DNA from: a bacterium
GTDB lineage: Bacteria > Acidobacteriota > Thermoanaerobaculia > Multivoradales > J023
Reading direction: 5' to 3'
NCBI GenBank assembly: GCA_024226315.1
Contig: JAAELT010000120.1
Location: 1-46,096, forward strand
Length of the DNA: 46,096 bases
A model generated the notes under the pieces. That model searched no databases and was not told where the DNA came from. It saw only the letters and a list, made by a program, of their open reading frames with translations. Below, piece by piece: positions 1 to 7,552 of this stretch. The position numbers and the translations under genes were made by a program. Every line of letters starts with the position of its first letter. The stretch's first letter is position 1.

Positions 1-419
1 AAGAGGACCACCGGACGTGGACAACGCTCGCACCAGCGGGTGAGGTACTCCCCGAGCCGGGCCTCGGCGGAGAGCGCTTCGAGCTCCTCCGGAGGCTGCG
101 GACGAAGCTCGGCGGCGAGCTGGTTGCGACACTCCCGGTCAATGGAATGAAGCACCGCCCGGATGCCGCGCTCGACGTCGCCGCCGGCGACGGCCCCGGG
201 TTTGCAGCTGGCGAGGACGGCGGCATAGGTGCCCTCGGCCGTCAGCGCCTCGGCGAGCAGCTGGGCGCTGGTGGTCTTGCCGCTCTGGCGCGGGGCATGG
301 ATCACGAAGAAGGCCTGATCGTCGATCAGCTGCCGCAGGTCGCCGAGACGCGCTTCGGGCGCCAGCATGTAGTGCTCGCTGGGCCTGCAGATGCCGGCGG
401 TGTTGAAGCGGCGAGCCAT
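1..419 (-). CDS. AAA-type P-loop ATPase, partial (N-terminal part)
   Basis: The frame stays open from the ATG at 419 to the window edge, so only about 139 residues are present and the C-terminus lies outside. The protein begins MARRFNTAGICRPSEHYML and has a Walker A motif APRQSGKTT at about residues 47-55. The last visible residues, RPVVL, look like the strand leading into Walker B. This start and P-loop resemble a family of stand-alone ATP-binding proteins common in uncultured bacteria (AAA_35-like by memory). A TATACT hexamer lies six bases before the start codon with no Shine-Dalgarno sequence, so the mRNA may be leaderless. It adjoins toxin-antitoxin debris. The P-loop ATPase call is firm; the cellular role is unknown. 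Confidence 0.8.
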   Translation of the reverse strand, partial: MARRFNTAGICRPSEHYMLAPEARLGDLRQLIDDQAFFVIHAPRQSGKTTSAQLLAEALTAEGTYAAVLASCKPGAVAGGDVERGIRAVLHSIDRECRNQLAAELRPQPPEELEALSAEARLGEYLTRWCERCPRPVVL

Positions 420-423
420 GCCT

Positions 424-534
424 TCAGTATAGCGCCTGCCGGCATCGTGCGGAGCGGATCCCGGGGCGCGAGCGGCGTCGATCTCGGGCTCGAGGCTCGG
501 GTCGTTGTACCGTCAATTGTACCCGCGGGTACAT
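424..534 (-). CDS. 36-codon ORF starting inside the 59-bp element
   Basis: The ATG lies inside the palindrome of the first 59-bp element and the peptide starts MYPRVQLTVQ. The ORF stops four bases before the ATPase start at 419. The second element copy starts an ORF with nearly the same first residues (MYPRVQTGVQ). After residue 10 the peptide is Arg-rich and looks non-natural. It may be a leader peptide or an accident of the repeat; expression is not demonstrated. Confidence 0.2.
   Translation of the reverse strand: MYPRVQLTVQRPEPRARDRRRSRPGIRSARCRQALY
426..431 (-). promoter_or_regulatory. candidate -10 box of the ATPase gene
   Basis: TATACT on the minus strand is followed by six bases and the ATG at 419. 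No clear -35 box is seen 16-18 bp upstream. The spacing would place the transcription start at or next to the start codon. Confidence 0.4.
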
Positions 535-563
535 GCGCGTTGGTGCATCGGTGTCCAGGATAG
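505..563. repeat. 59-bp palindromic element, copy 1
   Basis: The layout is TTGTAC, six bases, TTGTACCC-SS-GGGTACATG, nineteen bases, CCAGGATAG. The core at 518-533 (TGTACCCGCGGGTACA) is a perfect palindrome. Ungapped comparison with copy 2 (1222-1280) gives 44 of 59 identical bases with all box spacings conserved. On the minus strand it follows the cut end of the ParE fragment and precedes the ATPase gene. It could be an operator with three half-sites or a small dispersed repeat. Confidence 0.65.
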
Positions 564-581
564 GGCATGCTCCCGAGGGGA

Positions 582-713
582 CTACCGAGTCCTACATTTC
601 TGATCCAGGAGATCCAGGAACCGATCGGCGGCTCCCGTGCTGTCTTCGGCGACATAGGCCCAGATCTCCAGCAGATCCAACTCTGCCAGGTTGGATCGGA
701 ACACCTCGGCCAT
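582..713 (-). pseudogene. RelE/ParE-family toxin, truncated after 43 codons
   Basis: The 43-residue frame starts MAEVFRSNLAELDLLEIWAY and continues to RFLDLLDQKC, the usual first strand and helical hairpin of ParE/RelE-family toxins. It ends in a stop where a full toxin of about 90-100 residues would continue with its catalytic beta-sheet. The start lies 13 bp after the end of a ParD-like frame, the normal parD-parE order. The lost 3' half is replaced by sequence leading into the 59-bp element. It is very probably inactive. Confidence 0.7.
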
Positions 714-726
714 CGCAGCGCCTTCG

Positions 727-830
727 CTAACGGCGCTGCAAGCGGGCCTTCGCCTTGATCGCGTCCACGTCGAGCGGCGCCGATTCGCCCCGATCCAGCT
801 GGTCCAGACCTCGACGGACGTCCTCGAGCG
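727..830 (-). pseudogene. ParD-like antitoxin remnant (C-terminal part)
   Basis: The minus-strand frame ending at 727 reads LEDVRRGLDQLDRGESAPLD and finishes with IKAKARLQRR. This is the usual C-terminal, toxin-binding tail of ParD antitoxins. The N-terminal ribbon-helix-helix part is not recognisable in any frame upstream, so the left limit of homology is approximate. It directly precedes the truncated ParE, supporting a decayed parDE pair. Confidence 0.5.
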
Positions 831-920
831 GTCCTCGACCTTCGGAGCCGAGGACCAGGTCCGCGTCTCGATCGGACCGGTCGTCAACCTGCCGTGGGGA
901 GGGTGAGAGCCCGTCGGCGA

Positions 921-1112
921 TCAGCCGCGTTTTGCCGTGCGTGCCAGACCGACCCAGGGCCGGAGCTCGGCGACGGTGGTCTCGAGCCAGCGCAGCCTTT
1001 CCGCGGGGGTCATGGCGAGCGCCACCCTGATCTGGTGAAGCCGTTCCGTCTCGGCGCCCCAATCGAAGTCTTTGCGCGAGGTCTCCTCCGCGGGAGCTGA
1101 ATCGCTAGCCAT
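921..1112 (-). CDS. small hypothetical protein (63 aa)
   Basis: The chosen ATG at 1112 overlaps the stop of the upstream frame within ATGGCTAG, suggesting translational coupling. The protein is charged, with a helical stretch MTPAERLRWLETTVAEL. Short proteins with this type of MTPAERLRWLE segment often sit beside nucleotidyltransferase genes of toxin-antitoxin type (from memory). No catalytic motif, signal peptide or membrane segment is visible. The function is unknown; an antitoxin-like or partner role is only suggested by context. Confidence 0.5.
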   Translation of the reverse strand: MASDSAPAEETSRKDFDWGAETERLHQIRVALAMTPAERLRWLETTVAELRPWVGLARTAKRG

Positions 1113-1251
1113 CCGAGCCCTCCTGGTCACCCGCGGCCTTCAGCAACAGCCGCAGCGACTCGACGTCCGCGAGGTCCTGGGACCGGCCGCGCCGCAGCGC
1201 GGCCTGGGCGGGGTGGGATGATTGTACCCCCGTTTGTACCCGGGGGTACAT
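1105..1251 (-). CDS. short ORF with nucleotidyltransferase-like C-terminal tail (48 aa)
   Basis: The frame starts at the ATG inside the second 59-bp element (MYPRVQTGVQ) and continues with HPAQAALRRGRSQDLADVES, a stretch typical of the C-terminus of AbiEii/MNT-like nucleotidyltransferases. The N-terminal nucleotidyltransferase core with its GS and DxD motifs is absent. It ends in overlap with the 63-aa gene. The likeliest reading is a 5'-truncated gene to which the repeat has supplied a start codon. It could be expressed as a tiny protein. Confidence 0.35.
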   Translation of the reverse strand: MYPRVQTGVQSSHPAQAALRRGRSQDLADVESLRLLLKAAGDQEGSDG

Positions 1252-1280
1252 GTGTGTCGATCCCCTGGAGGCCAGGATAG
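1222..1280. repeat. 59-bp palindromic element, copy 2
   Basis: This copy has the same architecture as the element at 505-563. It also contains a longer perfect inverted repeat, TGTACCCCCG (1223-1232) and CGGGGGTACA (1241-1250), with an 8-base loop. It ends with the same CCAGGATAG block 25 bases after the palindrome. It lies between the amidohydrolase gene on the plus strand and the nucleotidyltransferase-like remnant on the minus strand, so it could act on either. Confidence 0.65.
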
Positions 1281-1337
1281 TAGTCCATCGACCGTAGACT
1301 TGCGGCGAGTTCTACTAACTGTGACCGAGGAGAGACC

Positions 1338-2966
1338 ATGTGTATTGAGCGACACCTCACGACCGCCCTGCTGGCGCTGGCGCTGCTGGCGCCCGCACTC
1401 CAGGCCCAGGACTACGACCTGGTGATCCTGAACGGTCGGGTGATGGACCCGGAGACCAAGCTCGACGCGGTTCGCAACGTCGCCGTCAAGGACGGCAAGA
1501 TCGCGGCGATCACCAAGGATGCGATCACCGGCGCCGACACCGTCGACGCCTCGGGGCACGTGGTGACCGCCGGCTTCATCGACACCCACACCCACAGCTC
1601 GGACAAGTACAGCATCAAGATGAGCATGATGGACGGGGTCACGACCGGGCTGGATCTGGAGCTCGGAGCCTTCAACATCGGCGCCTGGTACGAGCGCGAG
1701 GCGGGCAAGTGGCCGATGAACTACGGCCAGGCCGTCTCCCACGAGATGGTGCGCATGAGGGTCCACGACGGCCTCGCGCTCGAGGAGCCGATCGACGCGG
1801 TCGACATCTTCAATCTGCGGGCCGCGTCGGTAAAGGACGACGGCGTCTCCGGATGGTCGGTCACGGTGAGCGATCTCGACCAGATCAACCAGATCACCCG
1901 GATCATGGACGAGAACCTGCGTCAGGGCGCGATCGGCGTCGGCAGCACGCCGGGCTACGCCAGCGCCGGCATCAGCACCTACGAGCAGTTCGAGGTGCAG
2001 CGGGCTGCGGCGCGCTACGGGCGCCTCACCGGCTTCCATACCCGCTTTCATATCTCCAACCAGGTCCCGACCGAGGCCCAGATGGGGTTCGCGGAGGTGT
2101 TCACCAACGCCGCTCTGCTCGGGGCGCCGCTCCTGATCTGTCACAACAACGACTACGGATGGTGGGAGATCGAGGAGAAGCTGGCCATGGCCCGCGAGAT
2201 GGGCATGAACATGTGGTCGGAGTACTACCCTTATGCCGGTGGCTCCGCTTCGATCGGGGCGGACGGCTTAAAGCCCGAGGCCGTGGAAGGCATGCTCGGG
2301 CTGAAGTACGAAGACATGATGTACGACCCGGGCCAGGACAAGTACCTCACCAAGGAGGAGTACCTGGAGATCGTCGCGGAGGACCCGGGCCGCACCGTGA
2401 TCGGTTTCAACCCCGCCCGCTACGAGTGGATGCCGCTGTGGCTGAAGACGCCGCACATGACGGTCGGCAGCGACGCGATGTGGGCCACGGAGCCGCGGAG
2501 CTACGACGACGACCCGGCTTTGTTCGCGGGGCATCCCCGGACCTCCGGATCCCACACCAAGGTCCTGCGCATGGCGCGCGAGGAAGGGGTGCCGCTGATG
2601 TTCACCCTCGCGCAGCTGAGCTACTGGTCCGCCCTGCATCTCGGTGATGCGGGTCTGGAATCGATGAAGGTCCGCGGCCGCATGCAGGAAGGCATGGTGG
2701 CGGACGTCGTGGTGTTCGACCCGGACGCGGTGAAGGAGGGCTCGGACTACGCCGGGGGCGAGCAGGGACTGCCCCCGATCGGCCTGCCGCACGTCCTCGT
2801 GAACGGCACCTTCGTCAAGCGCGACGGCAAGGCGACGGATGCCTTGCCGGGCATCCCGATCCGCTATCCGGTGGAAGAGAAGGGCCGCCACGTGCCGGCG
2901 ACCACCAAGCAGTGGTTGAGCACCTTCACCGTCGACGACGGCGCGCTGTCGGCGCCGGCCCAATAG
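1338..2966 (+). CDS. secreted amidohydrolase, N-acyl-D-amino-acid deacylase-like
   Basis: This 542-aa protein has a cleavable signal peptide (hydrophobic residues 9-20, cut after LQA near 23) and the metal-dependent amidohydrolase fold. A beta-sandwich strand LVILNGRVMDPET is followed by the metal ligands in GFIDTHTH (His84 and His86). The C-terminal part, with SHTKVLRMAREEGVPLMFTL and RGRMQEGMVADVVVFDP, matches D-aminoacylase and dihydroorotase-like proteins. It probably hydrolyses an amide or imide bond of a small peptide-like substrate in the periplasm; the exact substrate cannot be read. A GAGGAGAG Shine-Dalgarno precedes the ATG. The porin gene follows after 29 bp, so substrate uptake and cleavage may be linked. 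Confidence 0.88.
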   Translation: MCIERHLTTALLALALLAPALQAQDYDLVILNGRVMDPETKLDAVRNVAVKDGKIAAITKDAITGADTVDASGHVVTAGFIDTHTHSSDKYSIKMSMMDGVTTGLDLELGAFNIGAWYEREAGKWPMNYGQAVSHEMVRMRVHDGLALEEPIDAVDIFNLRAASVKDDGVSGWSVTVSDLDQINQITRIMDENLRQGAIGVGSTPGYASAGISTYEQFEVQRAAARYGRLTGFHTRFHISNQVPTEAQMGFAEVFTNAALLGAPLLICHNNDYGWWEIEEKLAMAREMGMNMWSEYYPYAGGSASIGADGLKPEAVEGMLGLKYEDMMYDPGQDKYLTKEEYLEIVAEDPGRTVIGFNPARYEWMPLWLKTPHMTVGSDAMWATEPRSYDDDPALFAGHPRTSGSHTKVLRMAREEGVPLMFTLAQLSYWSALHLGDAGLESMKVRGRMQEGMVADVVVFDPDAVKEGSDYAGGEQGLPPIGLPHVLVNGTFVKRDGKATDALPGIPIRYPVEEKGRHVPATTKQWLSTFTVDDGALSAPAQ

Positions 2967-2995
2967 ACGCGGCGGGTGCGCGTGCGGGAGACTAG

Positions 2996-4312
2996 ATGAA
3001 GCCCACCATCGTTCTCGCGCTGCTGTTCCTCACGGCGTTCCTCCTGGCCCTGCCCGCGGCGGCCCAGGAGGGCGCCGGCGACGAAGAGCCGGCCCAGGAG
3101 GCCGCGGCCGAAGAACAGAAGCCGGCGGAGGAGAAGACCCACAAGAGCGGCTACAAGCGGAAGTCCGCGTTCGGCGGCCCCAACAGCCCCGAGGGGCAGC
3201 TCGAGGAAGACGACCAGGTGAAAGAGCCGGCGCTCCGCTTCCCGGCCTTCGACCGGACCATGGGGCGCTGGTTCGACTGGAAGCGACGCGTCAACGAGGA
3301 GCACGGCTTCCAGATGAGCGGCCACTACGTGTCGCTCTACCAGGGCCTGTCGGACTCCCTGGGCGAGGAAGACGACGCCGCCAGCGGCCTCTTCCGGCTC
3401 AACGCCAAGTGGGCGTTCGCCGGGCGAAAGAGTGGCAACGAGAGCGCGCTGGTGGTCACCGTCGACCACCGGCACGCCTTCACCGAGCTGGCACCGGGGG
3501 GCCTCGCCGGCCAGGCCGGCTACCTCGGCGTCACCGGGCTGCTGCTGAGCGACATCGACGGCGCGATCATCAACCTCAACGTCCAGCAGGCGTTCAACGA
3601 TCGCAATACCGGGCTGATCATCGGCCGCTACGACCCCTCCGACTACCAGAACGTCCTGGGCTACGCCAATCCCTGGAGCTCGTTCCAGAACCTGGCGGCC
3701 CTGCTCGATCCCACCGTCGCCTTCCCCGACTCGAGCTGGGGCATCGGCGCCGGCACCTGGTTCCAGGAGCAGTGGTGGGTCCTGGGTACGGTCAACGACG
3801 CCAACGGCCTGGGCACCGACGACCTGGAGCTCTTCGTCGGCGGCGCCGAGCTCTTCAAACAGGTCAGTTTCGGCTGGTCGCCGTCGAAAGACGAGCGCTA
3901 CTTCAAGAGCTTCAACGCCTCGGTCTGGCACGTTGACGAGCGCGAGAAGCTCGGCATCGATTCGGCCGAGGGCGTCGGCCTCAATGCCAACTGGACCTGG
4001 GACGACACCTGGATGGCCTTCTTCCGCCTCGGCTTCTCGGACGGCACGGCGCCGATCTACAATCAGTCCGCCACCGCCGGCTTCATCCGCTACTTCGCCT
4101 ACCGCTCGGACCTCTTCGGCCTTGCCCTCAACTGGGGCGACCCGCCCGACGACTCGCTGCCCGAGCAGGTCACCGCGGAAGCCTTCTACCGCCTCCAGAT
4201 TGCGCAGAACCTGGCCGTCACCCCGAGCGTGCAGTACCTCGTCGACCCGGCCTTCAACGAAGTCGACGACGCCGTCTGGCTGTTCGGGCTGCGGCTGCGG
4301 ATGACGTATTGA
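2996..4312 (+). CDS. OprB-type carbohydrate-selective porin
   Basis: This 438-aa protein has a signal peptide ending ALPAAAQ near residue 23, then a Glu/Lys-rich linker (about 25-60), then a beta-barrel rich in alternating aromatic residues. The blocks FDWKRRVNEEHGFQMSGHYV and FNDRNTGLIIGRYDPSDYQN match the OprB family, and the last residue is aromatic (RLRMTY), as expected for Bam-inserted barrels. It should form a substrate-selective channel in the outer membrane. A GGGAG ribosome-binding site precedes the ATG. It probably forms one transcription unit with the upstream amidohydrolase. The low-complexity acidic linker after the signal peptide is unusual for the family. Confidence 0.85.
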   Translation: MKPTIVLALLFLTAFLLALPAAAQEGAGDEEPAQEAAAEEQKPAEEKTHKSGYKRKSAFGGPNSPEGQLEEDDQVKEPALRFPAFDRTMGRWFDWKRRVNEEHGFQMSGHYVSLYQGLSDSLGEEDDAASGLFRLNAKWAFAGRKSGNESALVVTVDHRHAFTELAPGGLAGQAGYLGVTGLLLSDIDGAIINLNVQQAFNDRNTGLIIGRYDPSDYQNVLGYANPWSSFQNLAALLDPTVAFPDSSWGIGAGTWFQEQWWVLGTVNDANGLGTDDLELFVGGAELFKQVSFGWSPSKDERYFKSFNASVWHVDEREKLGIDSAEGVGLNANWTWDDTWMAFFRLGFSDGTAPIYNQSATAGFIRYFAYRSDLFGLALNWGDPPDDSLPEQVTAEAFYRLQIAQNLAVTPSVQYLVDPAFNEVDDAVWLFGLRLRMTY

Positions 4313-4327
4313 CGGTGATATCTGGCC

Positions 4328-4346
4328 GACCGAAGCTCAGTCGGTC
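4328..4346 (+). terminator. hairpin after the porin gene
   Basis: GACCGA (4328-4333) pairs with TCGGTC (4341-4346) across a 7-base loop, 15 bp after the porin stop. There is no T-tract, so intrinsic termination is uncertain. Confidence 0.3.
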
Positions 4347-4352
4347 ATCCGC

Positions 4353-4631
4353 CTAGCGGCGCTCGCCGGCAGGAGTGTCACCCCGACAGCCATGTCGCCG
4401 GCGCTCACCGACAGGAGTGTCGCCCGACAGCCATGTCGCCAGGGCGCCGGGCCATCCCGCCTCGCGAGGTTCCAGGCGCAGGAAGGTGTCGGCCGCGTGG
4501 CGCAGCCCCGGGCGCGCGAGCCGCAGCGCCTGGTTCAGGAACTCCAGGTCCTCTGGATCGAGCCGGACGCCGTTGTGAGACCGCAGAATCGCGCCAGCCT
4601 TCGCGGACCTCGGCCATTCGGGCCGGAAGCT
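4353..4631 (-). pseudogene. unrecognised C-terminal gene remnant
   Basis: The minus-strand frame contains a natural-looking stretch (LRSHNGVRLDPEDLEFLNQA, then LRLARPGLRHAADTF) and ends after two related tails, GDTPVGERR and GDTPAGERR. No start codon with a ribosome-binding site is visible, and the frame runs into the protease C-terminus upstream. I read it as the 3' end of a lost gene of unknown family. The doubled tail comes from the 41-bp duplication in this stretch. Coding identity is uncertain. Confidence 0.3.
4358..4440. repeat. imperfect 41/42-bp tandem duplication
   Basis: Unit 1 (4358-4399) and unit 2 (4400-4440) both run from GGCGCTC to GACAGCCATGTCGCC, differing by a few substitutions and one base of length. 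Each unit contains the small inverted repeat CGACA-GCCA-TGTCG. The duplication lies at the 3' end of the unrecognised remnant. Confidence 0.8.
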
Positions 4632-4633
4632 CT

Positions 4634-6769
4634 CTACCAGGCCGAGGTGTCGCCGCTCTCGAAGCCGTCGGCGAAGATCGCTCCGGTGCTGCACACCAGA
4701 CCGTCGTTGCCGAGCACGAAGACGTCGTCGATCGCCCACCACCACTCGAAGGAGGCGTCGTAGTAGTGGAAGCGGATCTGCAGGTCGCTCTGGCCGGCGG
4801 CCTGGGCGGTGATGTCGATCATCACGGTGCCGGCGGCGTCGGCGCCCGAGTAGTTGGCGACGTTGACCCAGGAGCCGCCGGTGGCGCCGGAGCGCACGTC
4901 GACGTCGGCCTGCTCGTCGGTGCCGCCCGAGAACCAGTTGAAGTCATGGCTGAACTGTAGCTCGACGGTGGAGTAGCTGCCGACGTCGATGGTCGACGAG
5001 ATCAGCTCCTCGTCCATCGTCTCACCGGTGCCGAGCTCGTCGGAGTCGGCGATGGCGAAGGGCGCGGCGAGCGACAGGGTGCGCCCACCCGGGTTGTCGG
5101 TGGTCCAGGTGGCGGCGGCGCCGGCGCCGGTGCCGCCGTCGACGATGCTCCAGGTGCCCGGGATGCCGGCGGCGAAGTCCTCGGTGGAGATCGTATCGAT
5201 CGGGGTGTCGCCGATCGGCGCGGTGAAATGGTCCGGGTCGTCGGGGTAGGGCCCACCGGCGTCGGCGGTGAGGTTCACCAGGTCGATCACCACCTCGCCG
5301 GCACAGGGCGCGGAGACGTCGACCTCGAAGCTCACCGATGATTGCGACGGCCCCACCGTGCCGGCCGCCAAGTCGCCGAAAGTGGCGCTGGTGTCGAGCA
5401 GGGTGACGTCGGGGGCCGAGCCGGCACCGAGCAGCAGATCGGCCTGGACGTTGACCGCGTCCGTGCCACAAGAGCCGTTGCGCACCTGGGGCAGGAGCTC
5501 CCAGGTCTCACCGGGATCGATCACCGTGTCGCCGTTGCCGTCGACCTCGGCCAGGCCGGTGGCGCCGGTGCCCGACAGGCTGAGCGCCGGCGTGCACAGG
5601 AAGCTCTCGATCCCCGGGTAGATGTCGGACATCAGCATGCCGCGGTTGCCGGTACCGGGAGTCGAGCAACCGCCGCAGTGGTGCAAGCCCACCAGGGCGT
5701 CGTCGGCATCGCGGAAGATCGGCGAGCCCGAGCTGCCGCCCTCGGTGTCGAGGGTGTCGTAGTAGCGGAAGGTGGTGCCGTCGACCACGACGTTGGCACC
5801 GCCGCCGTGGGTGACCTCGTGCGGCCGACCCGCGGGGTGCTGGACGATGTAGATATCCTCGCCGGAGGTGATGGGCGTCGAATCGACATTGACGAAGCCG
5901 AAAGTCGACGCCGGGTCGCCCATCACGCTGTGGAGCGAATAATCGAGCTGCGTGAGCGTCGGCTCGCAGGCCCCCTCGTAGGGCGAAGAGGCCACCGTCG
6001 TGTCGCAGCGGAAGCTCACCCAGTCGCCGTTGGCCGGCGAGCCGTCGTTGCAGCCGGTGCGGTAGTAGCGGAACACGAACTCCGAGTTGGTGCACTCGGC
6101 CTGGTCCTCGATGCAGTGGTGGTTGGTGAGCACGTAGTTGAGCGGCGAGACGTTCGAGCCGGAGCAGAACAGGCCGGTGGTGGCGTTGCCGCCCACCGAC
6201 ATCACGCCCACCGAGGCGAGCACGTTGGCCCACTTTTCGGCGTCGCCCTGGTAGCAGAGCACGTCCTCGAAGTCGGCCGGGGTACAGATGCTCTCGTAGG
6301 ACCCGCCGCTCGCTGCCGCCAGCATCGCCGGATCGCCGACCATCACCTGGTCGATGCGAAACGGCGACCGCGATCGCGTGCTCGCCATCGACAGCTCGAG
6401 CTCCAGGGTGTCGCCGAAGGCCGACAGGCCCCAGAAGGTACCGGCGTCCTTAGGCCCGCGGCCGGTGAGCCGTTCCACCACCCGGCCGCTGGCCGAGCGT
6501 ACGATCAGATAGTCACCGGCCCTCAGGTTGAGGTCGACGAAGTGGGGCTTCAGGAACGCCGCTTCCTCGATCCGCACGGTGTGGCGCCAGACCAGGCGTC
6601 CGCCTTCGCGCTGGGCGTTGGCCAGGTCGGGCTCGATGGCCAGCGCCTGGGCGGCGGCCACCTGCGTCCTGGCCGGTCGTTCGGGCAAGGGCTTGTTGGC
6701 GTGGACGGATTGGACGAGGGCGAGCAGACCGGCCAGGGTGAGCAGACTGTTGCTGAGGGCTCTCGACAC
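4634..6769 (-). CDS. secreted trypsin-like serine endopeptidase with C-terminal GFESGDTSAW tag
   Basis: This 711-aa protein is read from the GTG at 6769, which has GGAGGT six bases upstream; a longer reading to 6799 would lack a site. A signal peptide (about 1-24, ending VHA) and a propeptide-like region are followed by a chymotrypsin-fold domain. The triad is His218 in LTNHHC, Asp276 in QLDYSLH and Ser347 in EGGSSGSP. Paired Cys residues suggest an oxidising destination. Residues about 400-700 are beta-rich accessory domains, including a jelly-roll-like domain ending in YDASFEWWWAIDDVFV. The protein ends IFADGFESGDTSAW, a terminal motif I recall on many secreted proteins of gammaproteobacteria and Acidobacteriota. 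It resembles lysyl endopeptidase and V8-type exoproteases; its specificity is not readable. Confidence 0.88.
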   Translation of the reverse strand: MSRALSNSLLTLAGLLALVQSVHANKPLPERPARTQVAAAQALAIEPDLANAQREGGRLVWRHTVRIEEAAFLKPHFVDLNLRAGDYLIVRSASGRVVERLTGRGPKDAGTFWGLSAFGDTLELELSMASTRSRSPFRIDQVMVGDPAMLAAASGGSYESICTPADFEDVLCYQGDAEKWANVLASVGVMSVGGNATTGLFCSGSNVSPLNYVLTNHHCIEDQAECTNSEFVFRYYRTGCNDGSPANGDWVSFRCDTTVASSPYEGACEPTLTQLDYSLHSVMGDPASTFGFVNVDSTPITSGEDIYIVQHPAGRPHEVTHGGGANVVVDGTTFRYYDTLDTEGGSSGSPIFRDADDALVGLHHCGGCSTPGTGNRGMLMSDIYPGIESFLCTPALSLSGTGATGLAEVDGNGDTVIDPGETWELLPQVRNGSCGTDAVNVQADLLLGAGSAPDVTLLDTSATFGDLAAGTVGPSQSSVSFEVDVSAPCAGEVVIDLVNLTADAGGPYPDDPDHFTAPIGDTPIDTISTEDFAAGIPGTWSIVDGGTGAGAAATWTTDNPGGRTLSLAAPFAIADSDELGTGETMDEELISSTIDVGSYSTVELQFSHDFNWFSGGTDEQADVDVRSGATGGSWVNVANYSGADAAGTVMIDITAQAAGQSDLQIRFHYYDASFEWWWAIDDVFVLGNDGLVCSTGAIFADGFESGDTSAW

Positions 6770-7009
6770 GTGACACCTCCATGCTTCGAGAGCTGGCAAT
6801 CTCGGAAGACTGAACCTCGAAGTCGATCCCGGGGACTGGCTTTTCGACGCGGGCGAACTCTAGCAGATCGCCCCAGGTCTTTCAGAGCAGAGACTGCGGG
6901 CGTTCGCGGCTCTAGCATGCCGTAGTGATTGCGGTCTCTCTCCCGAGGGCTTGCGGAAACGGGCCTTTGATACCGTCGTCGCGTTCCAGCTCATTTCAGG
7001 AGGCCGAAG

Positions 7010-7552
7010 ATGAAGAACGCCCGGGGCCTTGCCGTGCCCATTCCCGTAGTTGACGTCCGCCGCCCGCTGATGATCCTGTGGCCGATCGTCGCGCTCGCGC
7101 TGGCTCTCGCCTTTGCGACGGCTCCCTCGGTCGGCGCCGCCGAGCTCGGCTGCGAGGCCGGCGACAACCAGGAGGGTGGCTGTTGCTGTTTCCTGAAGGC
7201 GCACACCTACGAGTTCGATGCCGTACCGGTGTCGAAGCTCGAGATTACCTTCGACACCGGTAGCGGGCTCGACTGCCGCGGCCGGGTGGCGCTGCAGGTG
7301 CGCGACCGCGGTGAGTGGCGCACGGTGCGGGCGGTCGACGCCGTGTCTGGGGCAGGGCGCTCCCACTCGAACCGGATCAGCGGTACCCTGACCATCGATG
7401 ATTCCATCTCCGGCGTGCGGATCGACGACGGCGGCCGCTGCTACGTCGACTACTCGAAGATCTCCTACCAGACCACGGCACCCGGGCAGAGGCCGGGACA
7501 GGGATCGGGTCAGAGCGCCGCGCTCGGCGCGCGTAAGCAGTGCCAGAGATGA
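7010..7552 (+). CDS. secreted hypothetical protein, Cys-rich beta domain (180 aa)
   Basis: The ATG follows TCAGGAGGCC. A long N-region (about 25 residues) precedes a hydrophobic stretch and the cleavage-like site SVGAAE near residue 43. The mature part has a Cys cluster GGCCCFL, further Cys residues at DCRG and RCYVDY, and a beta-sandwich pattern (LEITFDTGSGLDCRGRVALQ) resembling discoidin or F5/8-type domains. The tail is Gly/Gln-rich. Its stop overlaps the start of the next gene within ATGA, so the two are cotranscribed and probably coupled. No family is recognised with certainty. Confidence 0.7.
   Translation: MKNARGLAVPIPVVDVRRPLMILWPIVALALALAFATAPSVGAAELGCEAGDNQEGGCCCFLKAHTYEFDAVPVSKLEITFDTGSGLDCRGRVALQVRDRGEWRTVRAVDAVSGAGRSHSNRISGTLTIDDSISGVRIDDGGRCYVDYSKISYQTTAPGQRPGQGSGQSAALGARKQCQR

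Noticed and set aside
1140..2144. 334-codon minus-strand ORF opposite the amidohydrolase
   Set aside because: It is antisense to a gene with clear catalytic motifs and is His/Arg/Asp-rich without any family pattern. GC-rich DNA produces such mirror frames.
5342..6925. 527-codon plus-strand ORF opposite the serine protease
   Set aside because: The protease frame has a signal peptide, catalytic triad and ribosome-binding site; the opposite frame is repetitive Gly/Arg/His sequence.
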